From NCBI RefSeq assembly GCF_020991085.1, contig NZ_CP087719.1, positions 1,756,001-1,820,000 of the forward strand: a stretch of DNA of 64,000 nucleotides, read 5' to 3'. Position numbers and translations under genes: made by a program. Shown here in pieces: positions 9,111 through 16,399 of the stretch. Numbering within the stretch: position 1 is the first letter of the stretch; every line of letters starts with the position of its first letter. The DNA comes from Roseomonas sp. OT10 (GTDB lineage Bacteria > Pseudomonadota > Alphaproteobacteria > Acetobacterales > Acetobacteraceae). The notes below the pieces were generated by a model. That model ran no database searches and was not told the origin of the DNA. It saw only the letters and a program-made list of their open reading frames with translations.

Positions 9111-9766
9111 CCCAGGATGCGCTTCACGGCCTCGGCAAGTTCCTCGGGTGGCACGCCGGGGCGGAAGAGGCCCCGCACCTGCCCGTCGGGGCCGAGGAGG
9201 TAGGTGAAGGCGGAGTGGTCCATCAGGTAGTCGCCGGCGCCCGGAGGCGTCACCTTGGCGTAGTAGACGCGAAAGGCACGGGCCATGGCGGCGACCTGCT
9301 GCGGCGTGCCGGTCAGCCCGACGATCGAGGGGTGGAACAGGGCGACGTAGTCGGCCAGGCGCGCCGGCTTGTCGCGTTCCGGGTCGATGGTGACGAAGAG
9401 CGGCTGCACCCGCGATGCCTGGACACCCAGCAGGTCCATGGTGGCGGCGATGGTCTGCAGCTCGGTCGGGCACACATCCGGGCAGAAGGTGAAGCCGAAG
9501 AAGACGAGGAGCGCCTTGCCCTGGTAGTCGGCCTCCGTCACCGCCTTGCCCGTGTGATCGGTCATGCTGAACGGCCCGCCGAGGCTGGCTCCGGCCGGCA
9601 GGGTCACGCCGCCCACGGCGGGGGGTGCGGCGCCGGCGCCGGTCGCCAGGCGGGTGAAGGCGGCCGCCCAGCTTTCGCTCGGGGCCCGCGCGAACCATGC
9701 CACGCCCCAGCCGGCGGCCAGCAGGACGACGAGCATCGCAGCGAGGAGGCGCACGAGACGAACCAT
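9107..9766 (-). CDS. SCO1/SenC/PrrC-family copper chaperone
   Basis: 219 residues with an N-terminal membrane anchor (LVRLLAAMLVVLLAAGWGV) and a thioredoxin-like domain facing the periplasm. The Cu-binding CxxxC is FTFCPDVCPTE, and the conserved distal His is in MDHSAFTYL. Family members deliver copper to the CuA centre of cytochrome c oxidase and act in redox sensing. Coupled to serA by ATGA although the functions seem unrelated. Confidence 0.93.
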   Translation of the reverse strand: MVRLVRLLAAMLVVLLAAGWGVAWFARAPSESWAAAFTRLATGAGAAPPAVGGVTLPAGASLGGPFSMTDHTGKAVTEADYQGKALLVFFGFTFCPDVCPTELQTIAATMDLLGVQASRVQPLFVTIDPERDKPARLADYVALFHPSIVGLTGTPQQVAAMARAFRVYYAKVTPPGAGDYLMDHSAFTYLLGPDGQVRGLFRPGVPPEELAEAVKRILG

Positions 9767-9852
9767 GGTGCCGCGATATAGCCCCGCTGGTCTGCGGCGC
9801 GAACGGGGGGTGACGCAGGGCCGGGCTGCGCGCGGGGCGCCCCCGCGGCCGG

Positions 9853-9978
9853 GGCTCCGCCGTCAGGGCGAGGAGGAGGGCTTCACCGTCAGCGTAAGGG
9901 GGAAGGCTCCGCCCTCAGGGCAAAGGCGACGGCTCCGCCTCAGGGCAATGGGGAAGGCTCCGCCTTCAGGCAGCGCAG
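9853..9978. repeat. five-unit 26-bp tandem repeat
   Basis: Five degenerate copies of a unit starting GGCTCCGCC(N)TCAGGGC begin at 9853, 9879, 9905, 9931 and 9956, i.e. periods of 26, 26, 26 and 25. The last unit and part of the fourth overlap the 3' end of the Lrp/AsnC gene (stop codon at 9940-9942). The rest lies in the gap before the SCO1 gene start. In this strand each unit reads as a purine-rich spacer followed by the GGCTCCGCC core. Confidence 0.8.
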
Positions 9979-10392
9979 GGTGAAGGAGGAGCGGGTGTGC
10001 CGCACGCCGGGCAGGCGGTAGATCTTCTCGCGCAGTAACGCCTCGTACCCCGCCGTGCCGCCGACGGCGAGCTTGAGGATGTAGTCGTACTCCCCCGTGA
10101 CGAGGTGGCATTCCAGCACCTCGGGCATCACCCGCACCGCGTCCTCGAAGCGCTTCAGCAGCGTGTCGTCGTGCTTCTCCATCATCACCTCCAGGAAGAC
10201 CGTGTCCGGCATGCCCAGCGCGGCCGCATCCAGCAGGGCGGCGTAGCCCCGGATCACCCCCGCCTGCTCCAGCCGCTTCACCCGGGTCCAGCAGGGGGAG
10301 GGGGAGAGGCCGACCTCCTGCGCCAGCTCGGCATTGGTCAGCCGTCCCTGGCGGGCCAGCGCCCGGAGGATCTTCTTGTCGATCGCGTCCAT
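9940..10392 (-). CDS. Lrp/AsnC family transcriptional regulator
   Basis: 150 residues. The N-terminal helix-turn-helix begins MDAIDKKILRALARQGRLTN and includes ELAQEVGLSPSPCWTRVKRL. A RAM/ACT-like ligand-binding domain follows (VMPEVLECHLVTGEYDYILK). These proteins sense amino acids. It is divergent from the indolepyruvate oxidoreductase gene 111 bases away, which it most likely controls. The C-terminal tail (LKAEPSPLP) is encoded by the 26-bp repeat tract, so the tail length may vary between strains. Confidence 0.95.
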   Translation of the reverse strand: MDAIDKKILRALARQGRLTNAELAQEVGLSPSPCWTRVKRLEQAGVIRGYAALLDAAALGMPDTVFLEVMMEKHDDTLLKRFEDAVRVMPEVLECHLVTGEYDYILKLAVGGTAGYEALLREKIYRLPGVRHTRSSFTLRCLKAEPSPLP

Positions 10393-10503
10393 CGCGGAAG
10401 GGTCTTCCGTGCTTTCGGCGGCGCACAAGGGAAATCGAGGAAGACTTCCCGGCCCCGCATGCCAACATGCTGCATCAGATAGAAGACTCCGGAGACGGCG
10501 GCC

Positions 10504-13500
10504 ATGGGAAGCCTTCAGCGCCCGCAGGCGAGCATCGAGGACCGCTGGGAGCTGGCCGGCGAGCCGGTGCTGATCACCGGCGTCCAGGCGCTGGTCCGGC
10601 TGCCGCTGTTGCAGCGGGAGCTGGACTCTTCGCGCGGGCTGGATACGGCGGGCTTCATCAGCGGCTATCGCGGCAGCCCGCTCGGCACCTACGACAAGGA
10701 GCTGGCGAAGCTCGGAGCGCGGCTGGCGGAGGCGAAGGTCGTCGTCCGGCCGGGGCTGAACGAGGATCTGGCCGCCACCGCCGTCTGGGGCAGCCAGCAG
10801 GTCCATCTCCTGCCCGGCGCGAAGCACCAGGGGGTCTTCGCCATCTGGTACGGCAAGGGGCCGGGGGTGGACCGCTCCGGCGACGCCCTGCGCCACGCCA
10901 ATTCCGCCGGGGTCGGGCCGCTCTCCGGCGTGCTGATGCTGTCCGGCGACGACCCGTCCTCGAAATCCTCCACGGTCACCAACACCTCCGACCACGCCTT
11001 CGTCGATCTGGAAATTCCCTTCCTCGATCCCTCCGGCGTGCAGGAGGTGCTGGAGTTCGGGCTGAAGGGCATCGGGATGTCGCGCTTCTCCGGCCTCTGG
11101 GCGGGGATGAAGTGCGTGGCCGACACGATGGACGCCTCCGCGACCGTGCAGGTGGACGCCGCCGCCTGGGCGCCCGTCATCCCGGAGGGCGTGGACCAGG
11201 GGCCCGACGGTCTGCACATCCGGCTGAAGGACACGCCGCTGTTGCAGGAGGCGCGGCTGCGCCACTACCGGCTGCCGGCCGCGGTGGCCTATGCGCGGGC
11301 GAACGGGCTGAACCGTCTGGTGCTGGATTCCCCCCGCGCCCGCTTCGGCATCGCCGCGCGCGGCAAGGCCTATGCGATGCTGCGGCAGGCCATGCTGGAT
11401 TGCGGGATCGACGAGGCGGAGGCCCGCCGGCTCGGCCTGCGGCTGTGGAAGGTCGGCCTCGCCTGGCCGCTGGACGAGGCGGGGGCGCGCGACTTCGCCG
11501 AAGGGTTGCAGGAGGTGCTGGTGGTCGAGGACCGCCGCCCCCTGCTGGAGCCGCAGTTGCGCGAGGCGCTCTATGCCCTGGACCGGCGGCCCCGTGTCCT
11601 GGGCAAGCGCGACGAGGCGGGCCGGCCGCTGCTCTCCGACCTCACGGAGCTGGACGCTGCCCAGGTGGCACGGGCCCTCGCCGCCCGCGTCCCGCGCGGC
11701 GACTGGCCGGAGCGGATGGCGGCGCGGCTGGCGGAGCTGGACGCCCTGGCCGAGGGCGCGCGGGAGCCTCTCCACCTGCGCGAGCCCTGGTTCTGCCCCG
11801 GCTGCCCGCACAACACCTCCACGAAGCTGCCCGAGGGCTCGCGCGGCATGGCGGGCATCGGCTGCCACTACATGGTCACCTGGATGGACCGGGGGACGGA
11901 GAGCTTCACCCAGATGGGCGGCGAGGGCGCGCCATGGATCGGCCAGCAGCCCTTCACCACCGAGCCGCATGTCTTCACCAACCTGGGCGACGGCACCTAT
12001 GCCCATTCCGGCAGCCTCGCCATCCGCGCCGCGATCGCGGCCGGGGTGAACATCACCTACAAGATCCTGGTGAACGGCGCCGTCGCCATGACCGGCGGCC
12101 AGGCCCCGGATGCGGAGGCCAGCGTGCCGCGCATCGCCGCGCAGATGGCGGCGGAGGGGGTGGCGCGGATCGTCGTCGTCTCGGACGATCCCGCGCGCCA
12201 CCAGGGCGACCCGCTGATGCCGAAGGGCGTGGGCTTCGAGCCCCGCGACCGGCTGGACGCCGTGCAGAAGGCGCTGCGCGAGGTCCCGGGCGTCACCATC
12301 CTGATCTACGACCAGGAATGCGCCACCGAGCGCCGCCGCCACCGCAAGCGCGGCACCGCGCCGGCCGCGGCGAAGCGCGTCGTCATCAACCCGCGCGTCT
12401 GCGAGGATTGTGGCGACTGCTCCACCCAGTCCAACTGCCTCGCGGTCGAGCCGGTGGAGACCGCCTTCGGCCGCAAGCGCCAGATCGACCAGAGCGCCTG
12501 CAACCAGGACTATTCCTGCCTCAAGGGCTTCTGCCCCTCCTTCGTCACGCTGGAGGGGGCGGAGCCCGCGAAGCACGTCCCGGCGGCCAGGGAGCTGGCG
12601 GCGCTGCCGGACGCGACCCTGCCGGAGACCCCTGCCGACGGCTTCAACCTGCTGATCGCGGGCGTGGGCGGGCAGGGGGTGACGGCGCTCTCCGCCATCC
12701 TCGCCATGGCGGCGCATCTGGATGGGCGGCCGGTGCGCTCGATGGACCAGCTCGGCCTCGCCCAGAAGGGCGGCGGGGTCTACGGCCAGGTGCGGATCGG
12801 CCGCGCCGGCGCCTCGCCCGCCACCCTGGCGGGGCCGCGCATCGGGGCAGGGCAGGCCGATCTGGTGATCGCCGCCGACCTCGTGGGCGCGCATGGGCGC
12901 AATGCCCGGCCGCTGCTCGGCCGGACGCGCAGCGCCGTGGTGGTGAACGCGGACCTCGCCCCCACCGCCGCCTTCATCCGCGACGGCGCCACCCGCTACG
13001 ACCGCGCCGGCATGCTCGCCAGCCTGCGTGAGGCGTCGCGCGAAGTGATCGCCCTGCCGGGCGCGGAGCGGGTGGTGGCGGAGCTGGGGGATGCGATCTT
13101 CCTCAACGTCTTCCTCCTCGGCGTGGCGTGGCAGCGGGGGCTGGTGCCGCTGCCGGCCGAGGCGATCCTGCGCGCGTTGGAACTGAACGGGGCACAGGTG
13201 AAGGCCAACCAGGCCGCCTTCGGCCTCGGCCGCGCCGCCGCGCTGGAGGACCCCCAGGACGCCATGGCCGGGCCCCGCGTGCCGGAGACGCTGGACGCGC
13301 TGCTGGCGCGGCGGGGGGCGGACCTGACCGCCTACCAGAACGCGCGTTATGCCCGGGACTATGCCGGCTTCGTCGCGACGGTCCGTACCGCCGAGGCGGC
13401 GGCGGTGCCCGGCGAGGAATCGCTGACCCGGGCGGTGGCCGTCCAGCTCCATCGGCTGATGGCCTACAAGGACGAGTACGAGGTCGCCCGGCTGCACGCC

Positions 13501-13947
13501 GATCCCGCCTGGCAGGCGGAGCTGGCGCGGCACTTCACGGGGACGAAGGCGCAACGGCTGCACCTCGCCCCGCCGCTCCTCTCGGCCGAGGACCCGGATA
13601 GCGGCCGGCCGCGCAAGCGGGAGTTCGGGCCGTGGATGCTGCGTGCCATGGGCTGGCTGCGCCACGGCAAGGTGGTGCGCGGCACGGCGCTCGATCCCTT
13701 CGGGCGGACGGAGGAGCGGCGGATGGAGCGCGCCCTGATCGGCGAGTTCCGCGTGCGGCTGACGGCGCTGCTGCCGCGCCTGACCCCCGCGACGCAGGGC
13801 ACGCTGGTGGAGTGGGTCGAGGCCTGGGGCGGCATCCGCGGCTTCGGCCCGGTGAAGGCGGCGCGGCTGGCGCAGGCGCGGGAGCGGATCGCGGCGGCCG
13901 AGGCGCGGCTCGACGCGCCGGCCGCTCGCGAAAGGCTGGCGGCCTGA
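10504..13947 (+). CDS. fused indolepyruvate ferredoxin oxidoreductase
   Basis: 1147 residues joining alpha and gamma-type domains in one chain. Such enzymes oxidatively decarboxylate aryl or branched 2-oxo acids to acyl-CoA. The pyrimidine-binding part is N-terminal. The TPP motif GDGTYAHSG with NGAVAMTGGQ lies at about residues 495-535. A Cys-rich segment at about 632-680 (VCEDCGDCSTQSNC, SCLKGFCPS) holds one or two Fe-S clusters. The gamma domain starts near 718 (GVGGQGVTALS). A C-terminal extension of unknown role (DUF6537-type position) follows. The Lrp regulator is divergent; GFA and acyl-CoA dehydrogenase genes follow. Confidence 0.93.
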   Translation: MGSLQRPQASIEDRWELAGEPVLITGVQALVRLPLLQRELDSSRGLDTAGFISGYRGSPLGTYDKELAKLGARLAEAKVVVRPGLNEDLAATAVWGSQQVHLLPGAKHQGVFAIWYGKGPGVDRSGDALRHANSAGVGPLSGVLMLSGDDPSSKSSTVTNTSDHAFVDLEIPFLDPSGVQEVLEFGLKGIGMSRFSGLWAGMKCVADTMDASATVQVDAAAWAPVIPEGVDQGPDGLHIRLKDTPLLQEARLRHYRLPAAVAYARANGLNRLVLDSPRARFGIAARGKAYAMLRQAMLDCGIDEAEARRLGLRLWKVGLAWPLDEAGARDFAEGLQEVLVVEDRRPLLEPQLREALYALDRRPRVLGKRDEAGRPLLSDLTELDAAQVARALAARVPRGDWPERMAARLAELDALAEGAREPLHLREPWFCPGCPHNTSTKLPEGSRGMAGIGCHYMVTWMDRGTESFTQMGGEGAPWIGQQPFTTEPHVFTNLGDGTYAHSGSLAIRAAIAAGVNITYKILVNGAVAMTGGQAPDAEASVPRIAAQMAAEGVARIVVVSDDPARHQGDPLMPKGVGFEPRDRLDAVQKALREVPGVTILIYDQECATERRRHRKRGTAPAAAKRVVINPRVCEDCGDCSTQSNCLAVEPVETAFGRKRQIDQSACNQDYSCLKGFCPSFVTLEGAEPAKHVPAARELAALPDATLPETPADGFNLLIAGVGGQGVTALSAILAMAAHLDGRPVRSMDQLGLAQKGGGVYGQVRIGRAGASPATLAGPRIGAGQADLVIAADLVGAHGRNARPLLGRTRSAVVVNADLAPTAAFIRDGATRYDRAGMLASLREASREVIALPGAERVVAELGDAIFLNVFLLGVAWQRGLVPLPAEAILRALELNGAQVKANQAAFGLGRAAALEDPQDAMAGPRVPETLDALLARRGADLTAYQNARYARDYAGFVATVRTAEAAAVPGEESLTRAVAVQLHRLMAYKDEYEVARLHADPAWQAELARHFTGTKAQRLHLAPPLLSAEDPDSGRPRKREFGPWMLRAMGWLRHGKVVRGTALDPFGRTEERRMERALIGEFRVRLTALLPRLTPATQGTLVEWVEAWGGIRGFGPVKAARLAQARERIAAAEARLDAPAARERLAA

Positions 13948-13972
13948 TAGGCTGCGGGCCGGGAGACCGCCG

Positions 13973-14368
13973 ATGCTGACCGGACGATGCCACTGTGCCG
14001 CCATCCGCTACGAGTTGCCGGAGGCGGAGGTCCTGCACCACGCGCTGTGCCATTGCGGCGACTGCCGGCGCCATGCCGGCGCGCCGGTGGTGGGCTGGGC
14101 CATGCTGCCGGCGGAGCGTCTGCGTGTGACGGGGACGCCGAAGGTCTATGCCTCCTCGGAGCACGGGCGACGGCACTTCTGCGCTGGTTGCGGCACCAGC
14201 TTGTTCTACGTGAACGAGGCGATGCTGCCCGGCATGATCGACGTGCAGACCGGCACGCTGGACGATCCGGGCGCCCTGCCGCCGCAGGTGCAGATCCAGG
14301 TGGCGGAGCGGATCGGCTGGATGCGGACGGCGCACGAGCTGCCGGAGTTCGCGCGCTTCCCGGGCTGA
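13973..14368 (+). CDS. GFA family (glutathione-dependent formaldehyde-activating-like) zinc protein
   Basis: 131 residues of the Mss4-like GFA fold. Zinc ligands are visible as GRCHCAA, CHCGDCRR and FCAGCGTSLFY. The founding member was proposed to speed S-hydroxymethylglutathione formation, but most homologues are uncharacterised. It lies 25 bases after the indolepyruvate oxidoreductase and 52 bases before the acyl-CoA dehydrogenase, so probably in one transcript. Confidence 0.9.
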   Translation: MLTGRCHCAAIRYELPEAEVLHHALCHCGDCRRHAGAPVVGWAMLPAERLRVTGTPKVYASSEHGRRHFCAGCGTSLFYVNEAMLPGMIDVQTGTLDDPGALPPQVQIQVAERIGWMRTAHELPEFARFPG

Positions 14369-14420
14369 CGTCCGGGGCCGGAGCGTGACAGCCTGCGCGC
14401 CCAGGGAGGAACCAGGAACC

Positions 14421-15590
14421 ATGCCGCTCGACACGCCTGCCGCTTCTGCGGCCTTCGACCTGCCCGAGGACACGAGGGCCCTGCGCGAGACGGCGCTGGA
14501 CTTCGCCCGCGAGGTCCTGGCGCCGAAGGCCGTGGAATGGGACCAGACAGGGCATTTCCCGGTCGCGGAGATGCGCCAGGCCGCGGCGCTGGGCATGGCC
14601 GCCCTCTATGTCCGCGAGGAATCCGGCGGCGCGGGGCTGACCCGGCTGGACGCGGCGGTGGTGTTCGAGGCGCTGGCGACCGGCTGCCCCACCATCTCCG
14701 CCTTCCTGTCGATCCACAACATGGTCGCCTGGATGATCGACCGCTTCGGCAGCGACGCGCAGCGGGCGGAGCATCTGCCCTCGCTCGTCACCATGGAGCG
14801 CATCGCTTCCTACGCGCTGACCGAGCCCGGCTGCGGCTCCGACGCCGCCGCGCTGCGGACCCGGGCGCGGCGCGACAATGCGGGCTTCGTGCTCGATGGG
14901 GCGAAGCAGTTCATCTCCGGTGCAGGGACCTCCGACCTCTACCTCACCATGGTGCGGACCGGGGGGGAGGGGCCGGACGGCATCTCCGCCCTGCTGGTGC
15001 CGAAGGACACGCCCGGCCTCTCCTTCGGGGCGGAGGAGCGCAAGATGGGCTGGAAGGCGCAGCCCACCCGTACGGTGGTCTTCGAGGAGGCCCGAATCCC
15101 GGCCGCCGCCCTGCTGGGCGAGGAGGGGAAGGGGTTCCGCTACGCCATGGCGGGGCTCGACGGCGGGCGGCTGAACATCTCCGCCTGCTCCATCGGTGGG
15201 GCGCAGCGGGCGCTGGATCTGGCGCTGGACTACGTGCGGGAGCGCCGGGCCTTCGGGAAGGCCGTCGCCGATTTCCAGGCGACGCAGTTCCGGCTGGCGG
15301 ACATGGCGACGGAGCTGGAGGCCTGCCGGGCGCTGCTCTGGCGTGCCTGCGGCAAGCTGGACGCGAAGGCGCCCGACGCCACCGCCTTCTGCGCCATGGC
15401 CAAGCGCTTCGTGACCGACACAGCCTTCCGGGTGGCGGACGAGGCGCTCCAGCTCCTCGGCGGCTACGGCTACCTGTCGGATTACGGGATCGAGAAACTG
15501 GTCCGCGACCTGCGGGTCCATCGCATCCTGGAAGGCACCAACGAGATCATGCGGGTGATCATCGCCCGGCAGATGCTGGGCGCGCGCTGA
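14421..15590 (+). CDS. acyl-CoA dehydrogenase (isobutyryl-CoA dehydrogenase type)
   Basis: 389 residues of the standard ACAD fold. Starts at ATG 14421 after AGGAACC. Signatures are YALTEPGCGSDAAAL (FAD/substrate region), DYVRERRAFGKAV and the C-terminal LGGYGYLSDYGIEKLVRD. The base Glu is expected in the RILEGTNEIMR segment. The IHNMVAWMIDRFG motif resembles isobutyryl-CoA dehydrogenase (valine breakdown). Together with the upstream 2-oxoacid oxidoreductase this suggests a branched-chain or aryl amino-acid catabolic operon; substrate is inferred. Confidence 0.9.
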   Translation: MPLDTPAASAAFDLPEDTRALRETALDFAREVLAPKAVEWDQTGHFPVAEMRQAAALGMAALYVREESGGAGLTRLDAAVVFEALATGCPTISAFLSIHNMVAWMIDRFGSDAQRAEHLPSLVTMERIASYALTEPGCGSDAAALRTRARRDNAGFVLDGAKQFISGAGTSDLYLTMVRTGGEGPDGISALLVPKDTPGLSFGAEERKMGWKAQPTRTVVFEEARIPAAALLGEEGKGFRYAMAGLDGGRLNISACSIGGAQRALDLALDYVRERRAFGKAVADFQATQFRLADMATELEACRALLWRACGKLDAKAPDATAFCAMAKRFVTDTAFRVADEALQLLGGYGYLSDYGIEKLVRDLRVHRILEGTNEIMRVIIARQMLGAR

Positions 15591-15669
15591 CGCCCGCCCT
15601 GGTTGCGGAAGGGTAGCGACTTTCTCTCTCCGCACGCTATCCTCGCCAGGGCATGCGGGAGTCGAGGCG

Positions 15670-16005
15670 ATGCTGCAGCGATGGAGCGGTCCGGCAGGCC
15701 GGGCCCTGGCCCTGGCGGTGATCGCCTCCCTGGCCCTCCCTGCCCGGGCGCAGCGTCTTCAGACCGTCGTGGTCCCTGCGGAAGCCGGCGTCGTCGTCGC
15801 CCCACGCAGCGCCCCGCCCCGCCTCGCCGCCCGGCCGACGCAGCCGGCCGCCACCGCGGCGCCGCGCCTGCCACCGATGCCGGAAACCCGGGAGGCCGAA
15901 ACGCCGCCGAGCGCGCTTCTCCTGCTACCCCTCGCCGCAGCGGCACTCTTTGCGGCGGGCGTGGCGGGCGGCGGCGGCTCCTCCGCGCCAGCCCAGACGC
16001 GCTGA
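15670..16005 (+). CDS. hypothetical small exported protein with C-terminal membrane segment
   Basis: 111 residues. A signal peptide (LALAVIASLALPARAQ) is followed by a Pro/Ala/Arg-rich middle and a hydrophobic stretch LLLLPLAAAALFAAGVAGGG near the end with a Gly/Ser tail. No family recognised. GC-rich low-complexity proteins of this type are easily over-predicted, but the clear signal and spacing support it as a gene. Confidence 0.55.
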   Translation: MLQRWSGPAGRALALAVIASLALPARAQRLQTVVVPAEAGVVVAPRSAPPRLAARPTQPAATAAPRLPPMPETREAETPPSALLLLPLAAAALFAAGVAGGGGSSAPAQTR

Positions 16006-16014
16006 CGGCGGCGA

Positions 16015-16341
16015 TCAGCCTCCCGCGCGCGGCCTTTCCTCGCGCTCCGCCATCTCCGGCGTCAGGGCGTCGCCGAAATCGCGCGCCTCGAAGATCGGGC
16101 GGATCTCGATCTCGCTGGGGCCGGGCATGGGGTTGGGGCCCCGTCTCACCCAGGCCACCGCCTCGTCCATGTCCTGGACCTGCCAGAGCCAGAAGCCGGC
16201 CACGAGCTCGCTGGTCGCGGGGAAGGGACCATCCCGCACGGTGCGCCCCACGCGGTCGAAGGCAACACGCTTTCCCTTCGCCGAGGGCAGCTCCCCGGCC
16301 TCGTTCTCCATCATTGCCTTCACCAGCACCATCACGCGCAT
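16015..16341 (-). CDS. YCII-related (DGPF-domain) protein with internal deletion
   Basis: 108 residues. The start MRVMVLVKAMMENEAGELPS and the end AKGKRVAFDRVGRTVRDGPF, SELVAGFWLWQV, RRGPNPMPG, IEIRPIFEARDFGDAL match the YCII/DGPF family of small dimeric alpha/beta proteins. Family members normally carry about 35 more residues between these parts (a helix with a conserved Asn/Glu and a GEGL-type loop). Here they are absent and the frame is kept. The fold may be compromised. Function of the family is mostly unknown; often linked to ECF sigma-like genes elsewhere. Confidence 0.8.
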   Translation of the reverse strand: MRVMVLVKAMMENEAGELPSAKGKRVAFDRVGRTVRDGPFPATSELVAGFWLWQVQDMDEAVAWVRRGPNPMPGPSEIEIRPIFEARDFGDALTPEMAEREERPRAGG

Positions 16342-16399
16342 CGCCGATCCTTGCCTGGCAGCCTCCGGTGGGACGGGGGCGCCGGCGCGGCTCCGGCCG

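Noticed and set aside
9940-14004. Open frame of more than 1300 codons antisense to the indolepyruvate oxidoreductase, running into the Lrp gene
   Set aside because: It is a by-product of high third-position GC. The translation is Arg/Gly/His/Gln-rich without domains until the real Lrp/AsnC start at 10392.
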